Source: a virus
DNA: 64,000 nt
Strand: one strand, 5' to 3'
IMG/VR virus record: IMGVR_UViG_3300043464_002284
Span: 62,001 to 126,000 of that record
In this document: positions 40,159-48,422 of the stretch, piece by piece
How positions within the stretch are numbered: the stretch's first letter is position 1
Layout of the letters: each line of letters begins with the position of its first letter
Program-made: the position numbers and the translations under genes
Notes under the pieces: model-generated
The model's input: the letters and a program-made list of their open reading frames with translations, nothing else
Database searches by the model: none
Told to the model about the DNA's origin: nothing

Positions 40159-41211
40159 TTAAGATTTCCTTTGTTTTAGCGCCATGCTTAGATGGCTTCT
40201 TGCTTCTCTCTGAACATCTGGTAAGTCTAGGTCGCTTATTTCCGCTTCATTTGCTCTATTAATAAATTCAAACTTCTCTCTCATTCTGTGCAAAGCTTCT
40301 CCACTATTTAACGATAAGATTTCTTCTGCATCTGCTTCGTCAGCAGACATCACAAAAACTTCTTGTGCTTTTTTCAGATTCGGATTATTGCTATCTATCG
40401 ACGACTGTTTCTTGATCTGTTTGATCTTTTGTTTTTGAGCAATTAACCAACCATCTAGAGCATCATCATCATCTATAATAGCTTCCTCTGGACATTCCGT
40501 ATGCTCATATATATTATCATACATTTTTGTAATGTTGATTAAACTTCTTTGTTCGTCTGTCCAGTCTATAACTTGCTCTTTAAGTATGTTGTTTTTGTTG
40601 CAATTCCAGAAAGATCTCCAGCTTCCGCTTCTTGCAATAGCTTTAAAGATTTTGATACTAATAGTATGCTGATTAATTTCATTCACTAGATTATTAAAAT
40701 ATTGATAAGACGCATTGTTTTTTGCATTATCAATATTGAATACTAGTTTATTGTTTTTGTAAAGAGTATTACAAACAATAAATTCATGCTTAATAGAAGA
40801 AGCATATCCTTCTAAAGTATTCGAAGAAAATTCATTCTTAATATTTAACATCCTATTTAGCTGGTCCTCTGTTGATCTTAAATTAGTCCTAATTTTTTCT
40901 CTTGTTGATGATATGGTGAAGTTTTTGTATATGTCTAATTTTAGATTATCTACTCTCTTTTCGAATTGTCCTATAACTTTTTCGGTATCCCTGTCCCATA
41001 GTCCTAACATTATCAATACCCTGTTTAAATTTTCCTGTCTAATCCAATCACCGTATTTTTCATCATTCATTATGTTATTATAAAGAAGATTTGCTTCATA
41101 TTTTAGCTGATTTGATGGATATCTCAGCTCATATCTTTCTCCGCTATAGAAGAAAATAAGATATCCACATAAAATCCTAGTAATATAAAAGTCGATTTCC
41201 GCATCATTCAT
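40159..41211 (-). CDS. Tail-region protein, unknown (350 residues)
   Basis: This is a helical, charged protein with many Asn, Lys, Glu and Ile residues. The C-terminal third is acidic (AIIDDDDALDGWL, SADEADAEEIL) with a basic segment between. No catalytic motif is seen. Its start overlaps the stop of the small coiled-coil gene upstream by 8 bases. It lies where tail assembly chaperones are found in siphoviruses, but its length is greater than theirs and no slippery sequence was identified. Function is unknown. Confidence 0.7.
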   Translation of the reverse strand: MNDAEIDFYITRILCGYLIFFYSGERYELRYPSNQLKYEANLLYNNIMNDEKYGDWIRQENLNRVLIMLGLWDRDTEKVIGQFEKRVDNLKLDIYKNFTISSTREKIRTNLRSTEDQLNRMLNIKNEFSSNTLEGYASSIKHEFIVCNTLYKNNKLVFNIDNAKNNASYQYFNNLVNEINQHTISIKIFKAIARSGSWRSFWNCNKNNILKEQVIDWTDEQRSLINITKMYDNIYEHTECPEEAIIDDDDALDGWLIAQKQKIKQIKKQSSIDSNNPNLKKAQEVFVMSADEADAEEILSLNSGEALHRMREKFEFINRANEAEISDLDLPDVQREARSHLSMALKQRKS

Positions 41212-41356
41212 TCATATCTTTAGACTGTTTAAGTCTGGCGATTTCCTGGTCTTTTTCTTTATTTTGTTGCTGTATTACTTCTATAATTTTTTGACTATTG
41301 TATACATCAACGTATAATTTTCCTATTATTGCAAAAATATTTTCTAGATCATTCAT
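41204..41356 (-). CDS. Small coiled-coil protein (50 residues)
   Basis: This short frame fills most of the gap between tail tube and the 350-residue gene. ATG is at 41356-41354 with AGGAATTAGGAA just upstream. The product begins MNDLENIFAIIGKLYVDVYN and ends in a charged heptad-like helix (QQQNKEKDQEIARLKQSKDM). It ends at 41204, overlapping the next start by 8 bases, a coupling typical of this operon. Codon use and overlap support a real gene. Function is unknown; a small assembly factor is plausible. Confidence 0.65.
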   Translation of the reverse strand: MNDLENIFAIIGKLYVDVYNSQKIIEVIQQQNKEKDQEIARLKQSKDMNE

Positions 41357-41409
41357 TTCCTAATTCCTAATAGAGTCCTCGAACCACATCTTTTTATAAT
41401 TAACTAATT

Positions 41410-42483
41410 TCAGGCAGAGGCTGGTACAGTACCAAAAGAACCAGTAACACTAACGGCCAGATAATTGAATGTCTGGAAGCTATATGTGATAGTAGCATTG
41501 GCACCCCCAGTATCTCCTCCGGTGTAGTTAACACTGGTGAGTTTATTCTTGGGACCAAGATCAACAGTCATCTCGTCACCAGTACCACTACCACAAATCT
41601 TCAAAGTGATAGTCTTATCTACAAGATTGCTATAGTTGTTACCGCAACCAGTTACACTAGCAAAGTCTTTGGCGTCAACATAGTCTCCATCACTAGCCAT
41701 TACGTTAAATTCAGAGGTGATTTCTAAGGGGAACTTAACATAACGGAAGTATGGTGACATTCTTCCTAGTTCATTGATGGCTTCTCTACCAAGATTAGCC
41801 TTAACACTAATGCTCTGGAAGTATGGAGCGGAATTAAAGTCAGTTCTTCCGCTTGGTGCTCTGATGCCAGCAGTACCTGTTGGTAAAGTGGACCCACCGA
41901 TATTAACATTTACTCTACGAACAGGACTCTTGGCAGTTAAAGCCGTGGCGCTATTAAAAGCTGTTGTCGAATGAGCACCTAGTGCTGTTGAAGAACCCCA
42001 GACCTTACTATTGCCAACAAGAGTCACGTCTTCTGTAGCAAATCCATCTAATGGGAAAGAGTAACCAACACTAGATAAATACATACCACTGCAAGAAACT
42101 GTGTGTGTAGCTGTGCCACTAGATTTAGTAGCAGTGTCGTTATAAACACCGAGCTGAAAGTGAACACGATTGGTTGATAACTCAGCAATTTGCTTGCCGC
42201 TACCAAAACCTGACTCGACGCCACCCATACATAATAGATATAAAGGTAAAGTGCCGTCTAAATTCTTTTGAATGGTTACTTCAACTTCAGGTGTTCCGTC
42301 AACGTTATCATATAGCTCTTGTTGACCGAGAGTAAACATCTGTGTTAGATTAAAGTTGGTGGTCATCCCAACGCTCTGAACACCTAGTGGAGTATACCAT
42401 GATGAAGTACCGTCGCAGTCTGAGTTCTGGGGCTGAAGACGGATTGCCTGTGTGGCGTAGTAAATTCTCTTATTTGCTGCCAT
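41410..42483 (-). CDS. Major tail tube protein (probable)
   Basis: The 357-residue, beta-rich, Gly/Thr/Ser-rich protein has its own promoter-like motif 63 bases upstream and a GGAG ribosome binding site. It sits between the neck genes and the tape measure, the standard position of the tail tube gene. Stretches such as MFTLGQQELYDNVDGTPEVEVTIQKNL are typical of tail tube proteins, in which the subunit contributes to a beta-barrel ring. No sheath gene accompanies it, which argues for a non-contractile tail. The call rests on order and general fold character. Confidence 0.65.
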   Translation of the reverse strand: MAANKRIYYATQAIRLQPQNSDCDGTSSWYTPLGVQSVGMTTNFNLTQMFTLGQQELYDNVDGTPEVEVTIQKNLDGTLPLYLLCMGGVESGFGSGKQIAELSTNRVHFQLGVYNDTATKSSGTATHTVSCSGMYLSSVGYSFPLDGFATEDVTLVGNSKVWGSSTALGAHSTTAFNSATALTAKSPVRRVNVNIGGSTLPTGTAGIRAPSGRTDFNSAPYFQSISVKANLGREAINELGRMSPYFRYVKFPLEITSEFNVMASDGDYVDAKDFASVTGCGNNYSNLVDKTITLKICGSGTGDEMTVDLGPKNKLTSVNYTGGDTGGANATITYSFQTFNYLAVSVTGSFGTVPASA

Positions 42484-42545
42484 GTGAATATCTCCAGTAT
42501 TTAAGATAACCTATTGTTTTATGAAGTAAAGGACTTATAGTAATT

Positions 42546-42551
42546 TACACC
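42546..42551 (-). promoter_or_regulatory. GGTGTA late-promoter-like motif upstream of tail tube
   Basis: Minus-strand TTTTGGTGTAAAT, 63 bases before the start at 42483. The 13 bases TTTTGGTGTAAAT are identical to those at 63.34 kb. It is one of six exact GGTGTA sites found 40-85 bases before late gene starts. Confidence 0.45.
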
Positions 42552-42563
42552 AAAAAAAATGAA

Positions 42564-44852
42564 TCAAGGAAAAATTTCTAGCGTCCAACGAACAATACCA
42601 TTATATAGTGTAGTGCTAAATTGATTGAGTTCAGACAATGTACTATTTTTAACGTAGCACTGCCTATAAAAATAGCTCGGATCTGTTACTAATTGACCAT
42701 AATTTAGGCCATTTATGTTTTTTTCTCCACGATAATTTAGGCCGTATACGTCATCTGCTATAACCTTATTCAAGTCATATAGTATGAGTCCTTTGTCTTT
42801 TTGAGATAATAATATATCAATAAGATTAGATCGTTGAGATGGATTTCTGGTAAAAACATGAAATAAGATATCTTGGTCTAAAATATTGCTAGAATTTCCT
42901 ATCTCATAAGGAATCTGGTTATTTCTAGCTATAGTTTCTATCATAATAAATGGTGGCTGTAATTTATGTTCAGCTAATAATTGATTAGTAAAAGTGCTAT
43001 CATTAAAAGCGCCGTAGTTGTTTTTTTGAATTTCTTTCCACCATGAAGCATCTTCCGACTTATAAATCTGTACCTGTCTATAAGAATACTCTAGTTTTAC
43101 AGAGCTTTTTGAGTTTACTGGTTTATCAAATACCACTCTACCCAATGGATAGTTAATATGATAGCCGTAATTTCCGCTGCCTGTTGGAGCTGGTAAAAAA
43201 GTATTATTTAAATAGACTCCCGAAATACCAATTGGACTTGGTATTCCTTTATTACATAGAGTATAGGACCCTTCCCAGTTACCAGATGGAGTGGGTCCGC
43301 ATATATTTAATGATCCGCTGCCCTGAGGTAAACAACTGCTATATAAAACAGATCCTGAGGAATCTTTAAGCCGAATCCAGGTAATTCCCTCGTGGGGCTG
43401 TGGGTTCTGCGGATGAGGGATTATACTAATATTAAGACTATTATTTCCAGAAGCAAAAATTTGTTGAGAAAGACCAGAAGATATAACCACCGAAGAATAT
43501 CTATCATGAGACGAAGAACCTATTCCGTCATCTGTCAGCAAAGGAGGACCATTGTCTGGTACTCCAATATTATTTAGATTAGCCTCTAAAACAAAAACAT
43601 TATTCAATAGAATATTAAATCTAGCTCTATTGCAGACATGGCCACCAAAACAGGGAGGAACGGGATCTGTTGGATCGGGGGATAGTTCGTGCTTATATAT
43701 AGCTTCTAATGTACTATTTGTTAGATTAATTGATTGGCTATAATTGTGCTCTGTATTAGTAAATAGAAACAACTTGCCATATTCAGTTAAGTGATCATCA
43801 TGATAGTTGTCTCCAACATTAAACCTAAAACCTTTACCTATTCTTCCTTGTAGTGCTACCCCATTACTGTTATTTGTTTCGCAGGTTGTGCACTGCAGAG
43901 GAATAACGCAAACATTATCTATCATTGCTCCAAAGCATGTGGTTTTGGGAGAAATAGACTCGAAAGAAATTTTAGTATGGCTGGAGGTCGCAACGAAAGT
44001 CATGTTTTTTGGTACCCATCCCATGCTTGAATAGGTGCTAACATCCATAATACCTGTACAATCAAATGAAAAATCTTGTGAAACATTACCAGCTTTTACT
44101 TTGCATGTTTTATTGTAGTAAATATTATCTTTTCTTGTTCCTCCTTGACAAGGTAAATCTGGCCTACATCCGCAATTGCCAGACAGCATAAATGAAAGCA
44201 CATATGTGGCACCCGGGACGGTTTTTATAGTTTGAGATATAGAACCGGCTGTACAAGAATTTAAGTCTACAAAAACATTTTTTGGAGAAGAGAACCCCGT
44301 TATATCAACATTTTTCACACTCCAATAAGGAGCAATGCCTCCATCTACTAATGGTTCTGTCATTTCGAAATTGCCATTATATATTAAATTCGTACAGCCA
44401 CTAGAAGAGAAGATGTCGCCACTACTAGGATTTAGTCCATGTGTCCCACTAGCAAGTATAGAAAGAGAGTAAAATCCGCGTTTAGCTTCTGGTATATCTA
44501 ATATGGGAATTTCTCCGCTAGGAACACAGTCTGGCTTGGGCTGTCTCCAGTCAGTAAGAAACGGCACACTAAAAGCACCAGTAGTACAAATTTCAGAAGG
44601 AAATTCGTCGCATATCCAGTCTTTGAAAGGGCCTTCCCAGGCTGTACTAGATTGTGATACTGTTCCAGATGCGGATACGCTATGGAGGGTATATATCTGT
44701 GGGTTAACTCCAGAAACAATATTAACATTATTATAAGCATATATGTTTAAGAATGACCAATCCATAAAATCTTTGAGATTTGTTTCTATCTGAGAATACA
44801 AACCCTTTTGATTAAAATTAACGATATTATTAAAATGAGTATGATCTGTCAT
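42564..44852 (-). CDS. Surface protein with choice-of-anchor C / DUF642-type domain
   Basis: The protein has 762 residues. Residues ~155-320 begin with NLIYNGNFE and contain FVDLNSC, GSISQTIKTVPGATYVLSF, an MGWVPKNMTFVATS stretch and AMIDNVCVIP. This order matches choice-of-anchor C (DUF642) domains, jelly-roll modules that bind carbohydrate. Residues ~380-500 form a further beta domain, and a YSYRQVQIYKSEDASWWKEI segment near residue 600 leads into a conserved-looking C-terminal region. It overlaps the upstream neck gene by 4 bases. Placement before the tail tube suggests a neck, collar or whisker-like appendage that may bind glycans. The anchor C call is fairly firm; the location is inferred. 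Confidence 0.72.
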   Translation of the reverse strand: MTDHTHFNNIVNFNQKGLYSQIETNLKDFMDWSFLNIYAYNNVNIVSGVNPQIYTLHSVSASGTVSQSSTAWEGPFKDWICDEFPSEICTTGAFSVPFLTDWRQPKPDCVPSGEIPILDIPEAKRGFYSLSILASGTHGLNPSSGDIFSSSGCTNLIYNGNFEMTEPLVDGGIAPYWSVKNVDITGFSSPKNVFVDLNSCTAGSISQTIKTVPGATYVLSFMLSGNCGCRPDLPCQGGTRKDNIYYNKTCKVKAGNVSQDFSFDCTGIMDVSTYSSMGWVPKNMTFVATSSHTKISFESISPKTTCFGAMIDNVCVIPLQCTTCETNNSNGVALQGRIGKGFRFNVGDNYHDDHLTEYGKLFLFTNTEHNYSQSINLTNSTLEAIYKHELSPDPTDPVPPCFGGHVCNRARFNILLNNVFVLEANLNNIGVPDNGPPLLTDDGIGSSSHDRYSSVVISSGLSQQIFASGNNSLNISIIPHPQNPQPHEGITWIRLKDSSGSVLYSSCLPQGSGSLNICGPTPSGNWEGSYTLCNKGIPSPIGISGVYLNNTFLPAPTGSGNYGYHINYPLGRVVFDKPVNSKSSVKLEYSYRQVQIYKSEDASWWKEIQKNNYGAFNDSTFTNQLLAEHKLQPPFIMIETIARNNQIPYEIGNSSNILDQDILFHVFTRNPSQRSNLIDILLSQKDKGLILYDLNKVIADDVYGLNYRGEKNINGLNYGQLVTDPSYFYRQCYVKNSTLSELNQFSTTLYNGIVRWTLEIFP

Positions 44853-45505
44853 ATATTTTTCAGTATGTTGTTTTCAAAAATTTTTGGTAGTTGACTATCT
44901 ATTCTTGATATGGCTCTTGTTGTCCAGTTGTTCTTTTCGCTTCCTGCGAATTCTGGCGGTACTCTCCAGTTCTTATTAGATTCAACCATAATACCCATAC
45001 CTGTGCGAGAATTAGGGTTTGGACCTATTTTAACTTCATAATTTCTGATTATTGGCTGGTTGGATTGAAACAATAGCCATTCAAGCCACGGTAACCTATG
45101 TCCTTTTTGACTATCCGTAACTATAGCTGGGTCGGTATTAACAATACCATTAATGTCATCTGACTTTATCATTGTCATTTCGAATCCTCCGCTAAGACCG
45201 AAATTATTAACCTTAATAGGTTTTTTTGTTACGTGTAGGGTTTCGGTCATCATCTCTATGATTTGATCAACAGCATTAGTGTCTGGAATACCAAACTCAA
45301 TTCTTAAAGTGCCACTAATCAACGATTGATACTCTGGCTCTGCTCTAAGCGATGATGCAACAAGCATTTTTATTTCTGAAGAAATGGAATCGATAGATAG
45401 GTTTAGGGCTCGTTCTACGTGTTCCTTAATGGAATCTAGTATCATTTGCCTTATATAGCTATCGCTTTCTAGAATTTTTAGAGTGAGTATCATTTGCGTT
45501 TCCAC
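44849..45505 (-). CDS. Neck / tail-completion-type protein
   Basis: The protein has 218 residues with a helical N-terminal half. The C-terminal half contains RLPWLEWLLFQS, VKIGPNPNSRTGMGIM and RVPPEFAGSEKNNWTTRAI, a pattern I associate with small neck or tail-completion proteins of environmental phages (HK97 gp10-like in role). It overlaps both neighbours (16 bases upstream, 4 downstream), indicating co-translation. Its role at the head-tail joint is inferred from order: after the connector genes and before the tail tube. Confidence 0.6.
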   Translation of the reverse strand: METQMILTLKILESDSYIRQMILDSIKEHVERALNLSIDSISSEIKMLVASSLRAEPEYQSLISGTLRIEFGIPDTNAVDQIIEMMTETLHVTKKPIKVNNFGLSGGFEMTMIKSDDINGIVNTDPAIVTDSQKGHRLPWLEWLLFQSNQPIIRNYEVKIGPNPNSRTGMGIMVESNKNWRVPPEFAGSEKNNWTTRAISRIDSQLPKIFENNILKNI

Positions 45506-46035
45506 ATAGTTATTATGTATCTATTGGAGCCAAATCCACATGGTTCTGGGTCGCCAGATCTTTCGTAAGAATAATCTCCATATGGCTGGAGTGATCTGTC
45601 CATAATTAAGTAGCTGGCATTTTTAAGTTTTATTAGATATTCTATACTGCAGATAGTCTGGATGGAACCGTCTGGAATATTAACTGAAGATCTAAGTTTG
45701 ATAAAGTGCTTACTATCAGATATTACTGCTAAATCAATATTTTCTTCTGTGATATTGTCTTCATTAAGATTGTTTGTAAATCCACCACCCAAACATACTG
45801 GGCATGATGTATTTTCAAAAAACACCGGACCACTACCATTATAGATGTTAGACGACAATTTACTGATAGGATCAAAGATGCAGTTATTACATAATTGTGT
45901 GGTTTTTTGTGGTTCTGTTTTATATACTAATTTACATGGAGTAACTAAACCAGTCGGGGACAATATAGCGTCTATAGCTTGGTCGAAAACGTTTTTAAAT
46001 TCTGGAGTAATAATATTATTGAAAGGATTAGTCAT
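45490..46035 (-). CDS. Putative neck protein with CxxC...CPVC zinc-type motif
   Basis: The 181-residue protein has CNNC near residue 49 and SCPVCLGGGF near residue 78, a four-cysteine arrangement likely to bind zinc. CPVCLGGG resembles the DnaJ-type CxxCxGxG knuckle also seen in the hub protein. The rest is beta-rich and ends in a positively charged IITMWKRK. It lies among connector and completion genes. It could be a head-closure protein stabilised by a metal site. No family is recognised. Confidence 0.6.
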   Translation of the reverse strand: MTNPFNNIITPEFKNVFDQAIDAILSPTGLVTPCKLVYKTEPQKTTQLCNNCIFDPISKLSSNIYNGSGPVFFENTSCPVCLGGGFTNNLNEDNITEENIDLAVISDSKHFIKLRSSVNIPDGSIQTICSIEYLIKLKNASYLIMDRSLQPYGDYSYERSGDPEPCGFGSNRYIITMWKRK

Positions 46036-46042
46036 ATAATTA

Positions 46043-46270
46043 TTAGTATTTAATAGGTATGAATTCGTCTATTGTAATAGATTTGAACGGCATGGTTTCG
46101 TCCAAAGCGAAATTGATTCTATTAATATTTTTGTATTTTCTGATTGTTGCTGTTTCTTTGTGTGTATTTCCAATCTGACTAGAATCCACGTTTATAGAAT
46201 AGAACAAATTTGACAACGTTACTAGTAGGCTCTTGCTGAATGAAAAACGCTCACCTGTAAAAATTTTCAT
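46043..46270 (-). CDS. Small unknown neck-region protein
   Basis: A 75-residue protein between the zinc-motif neck protein (7-base gap) and the P-domain protein (1-base gap). It has a Ser/Phe-rich N-terminal part and a short beta-like C-terminus (MPFKSITIDEFIPIKY). No motif is recognised. The close packing supports a real gene in the head-tail joint cluster. Confidence 0.6.
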   Translation of the reverse strand: MKIFTGERFSFSKSLLVTLSNLFYSINVDSSQIGNTHKETATIRKYKNINRINFALDETMPFKSITIDEFIPIKY

Positions 46271-46271
46271 A

Positions 46272-47276
46272 TTATTCTTCAGCTTCCTTATAGGTAATAA
46301 CTAGTTTCCATGAGTCTATTATTCCTGTTCCTCCGGTGTCGTTGTCTTGCACATATAGCGACCAATCGCCAGAGGACGGAATATATCCCTTAAGATGGTC
46401 AAAAGAACTTAATAGATTTTCATTATTTAAAACCGACACTGCTGGGCTAGGAGTTTCTACGCATTGGTTATTAGTGCAAGTAATAAGAGGGAGTCCGTTG
46501 TTAAACCTAACACTATTAGTTTTATTTACTATTCTACAAATTCCACCATCTATAACATTATTAAGGGTGGATGTTGATAAAGCTCTATCAGATAACATGT
46601 AACTAAAACCGGGTCGATAGTTCCTTATTTTATTATTAGAAGACAAAAGTATCTTATCTCCAGACGGGGGAGCAAGAAACATATTGAGATCGTATGGATT
46701 AGGATGATTTAATCCATTAATTGCTATTTCCACATAGTCTATAGCTCTATTGTCTTGTACATTTAAAGTATTAATAGTAGTTTTATTATCTTGTATTTGT
46801 AGAGACGATCCGTTGTAGATAGAGGAATAAAAGGAAGAACAATGAATACTGCAAGCGTCTACTATTGGGGAACTATTAATAACGGCATTAGACTCATTAA
46901 TTGTGATGGGTATGTTTCTTTTAATAATACCAATTGTTCCTTGAGATAGTCTATATCTTTTAAGTCCACTACCAATATACCGTTCATTAGGTTCTTGAAC
47001 ATCTAGATCATAAACAGCAAAATCAAAACTATAAGTATTAGTAATGCGTGCTGGTATAAGTAATGTTATTTGTCCAAGACTATCGGTAATTAGACGATAA
47101 TCAGCGGTTTGTGTAACATTATCAAATGTGTATGTTTGATTAGTATTAGTAATTGCTACTAATGAGACATAGTAATTAGTTAAATTAACAAATGTATTAT
47201 TTTCGTCTATGTATTGAAACACAACTTCTAAGTCAGAACCCTGTTCAATATTAAAATTGTATGTTGCTGCTGGCAT
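46272..47276 (-). CDS. Ig-like (BppU-N-type) protein with C-terminal proprotein-convertase P domain
   Basis: The protein has 334 residues. Residues ~1-115 (MPAATYNFNIEQGSDLEVVF, DFAVYDLDV, LSQGTIGII) match a small beta-sandwich domain that occurs again in the 134-residue protein at 51374-51778. The C-terminal part contains VEIAINGLNHPNPYDLNMFL, APPSGDKILL, SGDWSLYVQDNDTGGTG and IIDSWKLVITY, the signature order of the P/Homo B domain. That domain stabilises subtilisin-like proteases, but here no protease is attached. It may serve as an adhesion or stabilising module on the neck or head surface. Confidence 0.7.
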   Translation of the reverse strand: MPAATYNFNIEQGSDLEVVFQYIDENNTFVNLTNYYVSLVAITNTNQTYTFDNVTQTADYRLITDSLGQITLLIPARITNTYSFDFAVYDLDVQEPNERYIGSGLKRYRLSQGTIGIIKRNIPITINESNAVINSSPIVDACSIHCSSFYSSIYNGSSLQIQDNKTTINTLNVQDNRAIDYVEIAINGLNHPNPYDLNMFLAPPSGDKILLSSNNKIRNYRPGFSYMLSDRALSTSTLNNVIDGGICRIVNKTNSVRFNNGLPLITCTNNQCVETPSPAVSVLNNENLLSSFDHLKGYIPSSGDWSLYVQDNDTGGTGIIDSWKLVITYKEAEE

Positions 47277-47300
47277 GTTTTCCTCTATTTTACTAAAAAA

Positions 47301-47816
47301 TTATGAGTAAAAATCTCTTGATCTATCAGAGCTATAACGTATTGCATTTGGGTCAAATTGATTGCCAACAAAGGGACTAAGAACAGCGCGTATAGCACTA
47401 GCTTCTCTAACATCCCAATGAGAGGTTAGTTCCTCATATGCTGCGCATGGTCCTGCATCGATAATTAATTTAATTCCAGCTAAACTGCCAGCTACACTTA
47501 ATTGAGCCGGTCCTAGAGAAGCCCTGATGCCTTCTGTTGCGGCTTTTGTCCTTAAGACGCTTTGGTCTATAAGACATGCTGTTTTCAAAGAAACTAAGCT
47601 AATGAAGATACTATCATTATCAACTGTTGGGTCTGGAGTAATGGTGGGATTGACAACATTAATCGTATACTGATGATCTAAGACAACGTCAAATTGGACG
47701 TATTTAGCAGCAACCGATATGACCTGTAAAATTCGTTCATCTGAATAGGTTGGGGTATCAGATAGATCATTAATAAGAGTTCTAACAATAATAGGAATTT
47801 CTTTTTTCCAGCTCAT
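47301..47816 (-). CDS. Head-tail connector / adaptor-type protein
   Basis: A 171-residue protein with a helical first part (MSWKKEIPIIVRTLINDL, TYSDERILQVISVAAKYVQ) like the gp6/gp15-type connector adaptors that bind under the portal, followed by SIFISLVSLKTACLIDQSVLR and a C-terminal helix. A promoter-like GGTGTA element lies 40 bases upstream. It opens the neck gene cluster. Fold assignment is inferred from helix pattern and order. Confidence 0.62.
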   Translation of the reverse strand: MSWKKEIPIIVRTLINDLSDTPTYSDERILQVISVAAKYVQFDVVLDHQYTINVVNPTITPDPTVDNDSIFISLVSLKTACLIDQSVLRTKAATEGIRASLGPAQLSVAGSLAGIKLIIDAGPCAAYEELTSHWDVREASAIRAVLSPFVGNQFDPNAIRYSSDRSRDFYS

Positions 47817-47855
47817 ATTTTGACCCTTTATATAGATAGTATGTCTAGTCTTTAA

Positions 47856-47861
47856 TACACC
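47856..47861 (-). promoter_or_regulatory. GGTGTA late-promoter-like motif upstream of the connector gene
   Basis: Minus-strand CACTATAAGGTGTATTAAAG lies in an 80-base gap, 40 bases before the start at 47816. It is another copy of the recurrent GGTGTA element. Confidence 0.45.
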
Positions 47862-47896
47862 TTATAGTGAAGGGTCTAGAATTTAAAATTAAGTGG

Positions 47897-48412
47897 CTAA
47901 TAAATAATTTGTTCTAAATCTTCTATAGAAATTGCATTGTTGACAAGCTCTCTTTTGAATGCGTCTTGTGAGCTTAGTTGTGATCTAAATTGACCATATT
48001 GTAACATTAGAATGGTCATGTCTTGTAATGATAGTTCGTGTGACTTTCCGTCCATATCAATAATTGTTCCTGTAGTAGACAAGCCCATATTGTTTGCTTC
48101 CTTGGCTAATATGAAAGCCCCCGTTAATAGTGTCACGTCTTGATTATCTGTTCCAAGCTTCCATCCATAAGGAGTTGTCCAGCCATTGCTCATGGTGGTC
48201 TTCCAAGATAGGTCTACTTGTTCTAATTTTTCTAGTTTAGCTTTATTTAAAGGCCATTCTGATATGATATTATTAATTTGCTCTAACTGTTCTGAGTTTG
48301 GTTCACTTAGATATTCTATTTGAAATGTATTATTTCCAAGGTCTTGAACCCCCTCAATACTAACTATAGAGTTAATTTGCTCATGCAATTTGGATAGATA
48401 AATCATAAACAT
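47897..48412 (-). CDS. DUF4376-like fibre accessory protein
   Basis: The 171-residue protein has residues ~80-150 that follow the DUF4376 pattern found in tail-fibre-linked proteins: GWTTPYGWKLGTDNQDVTLLTG followed by AFILAKEANN and a SLQDMTILMLQYGQF segment. The N-terminal part is a short alpha-beta segment. It lies 10 bases after a fibre protein gene, in keeping with a role in fibre attachment or folding. The match is by eye. Confidence 0.6.
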   Translation of the reverse strand: MFMIYLSKLHEQINSIVSIEGVQDLGNNTFQIEYLSEPNSEQLEQINNIISEWPLNKAKLEKLEQVDLSWKTTMSNGWTTPYGWKLGTDNQDVTLLTGAFILAKEANNMGLSTTGTIIDMDGKSHELSLQDMTILMLQYGQFRSQLSSQDAFKRELVNNAISIEDLEQIIY

Positions 48413-48422
48413 ATCCTTGATT

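Noticed and set aside
42484-42563. T-run after the 762-residue gene as a terminator
   Set aside because: Eight T residues follow the stop but no stable hairpin precedes them.
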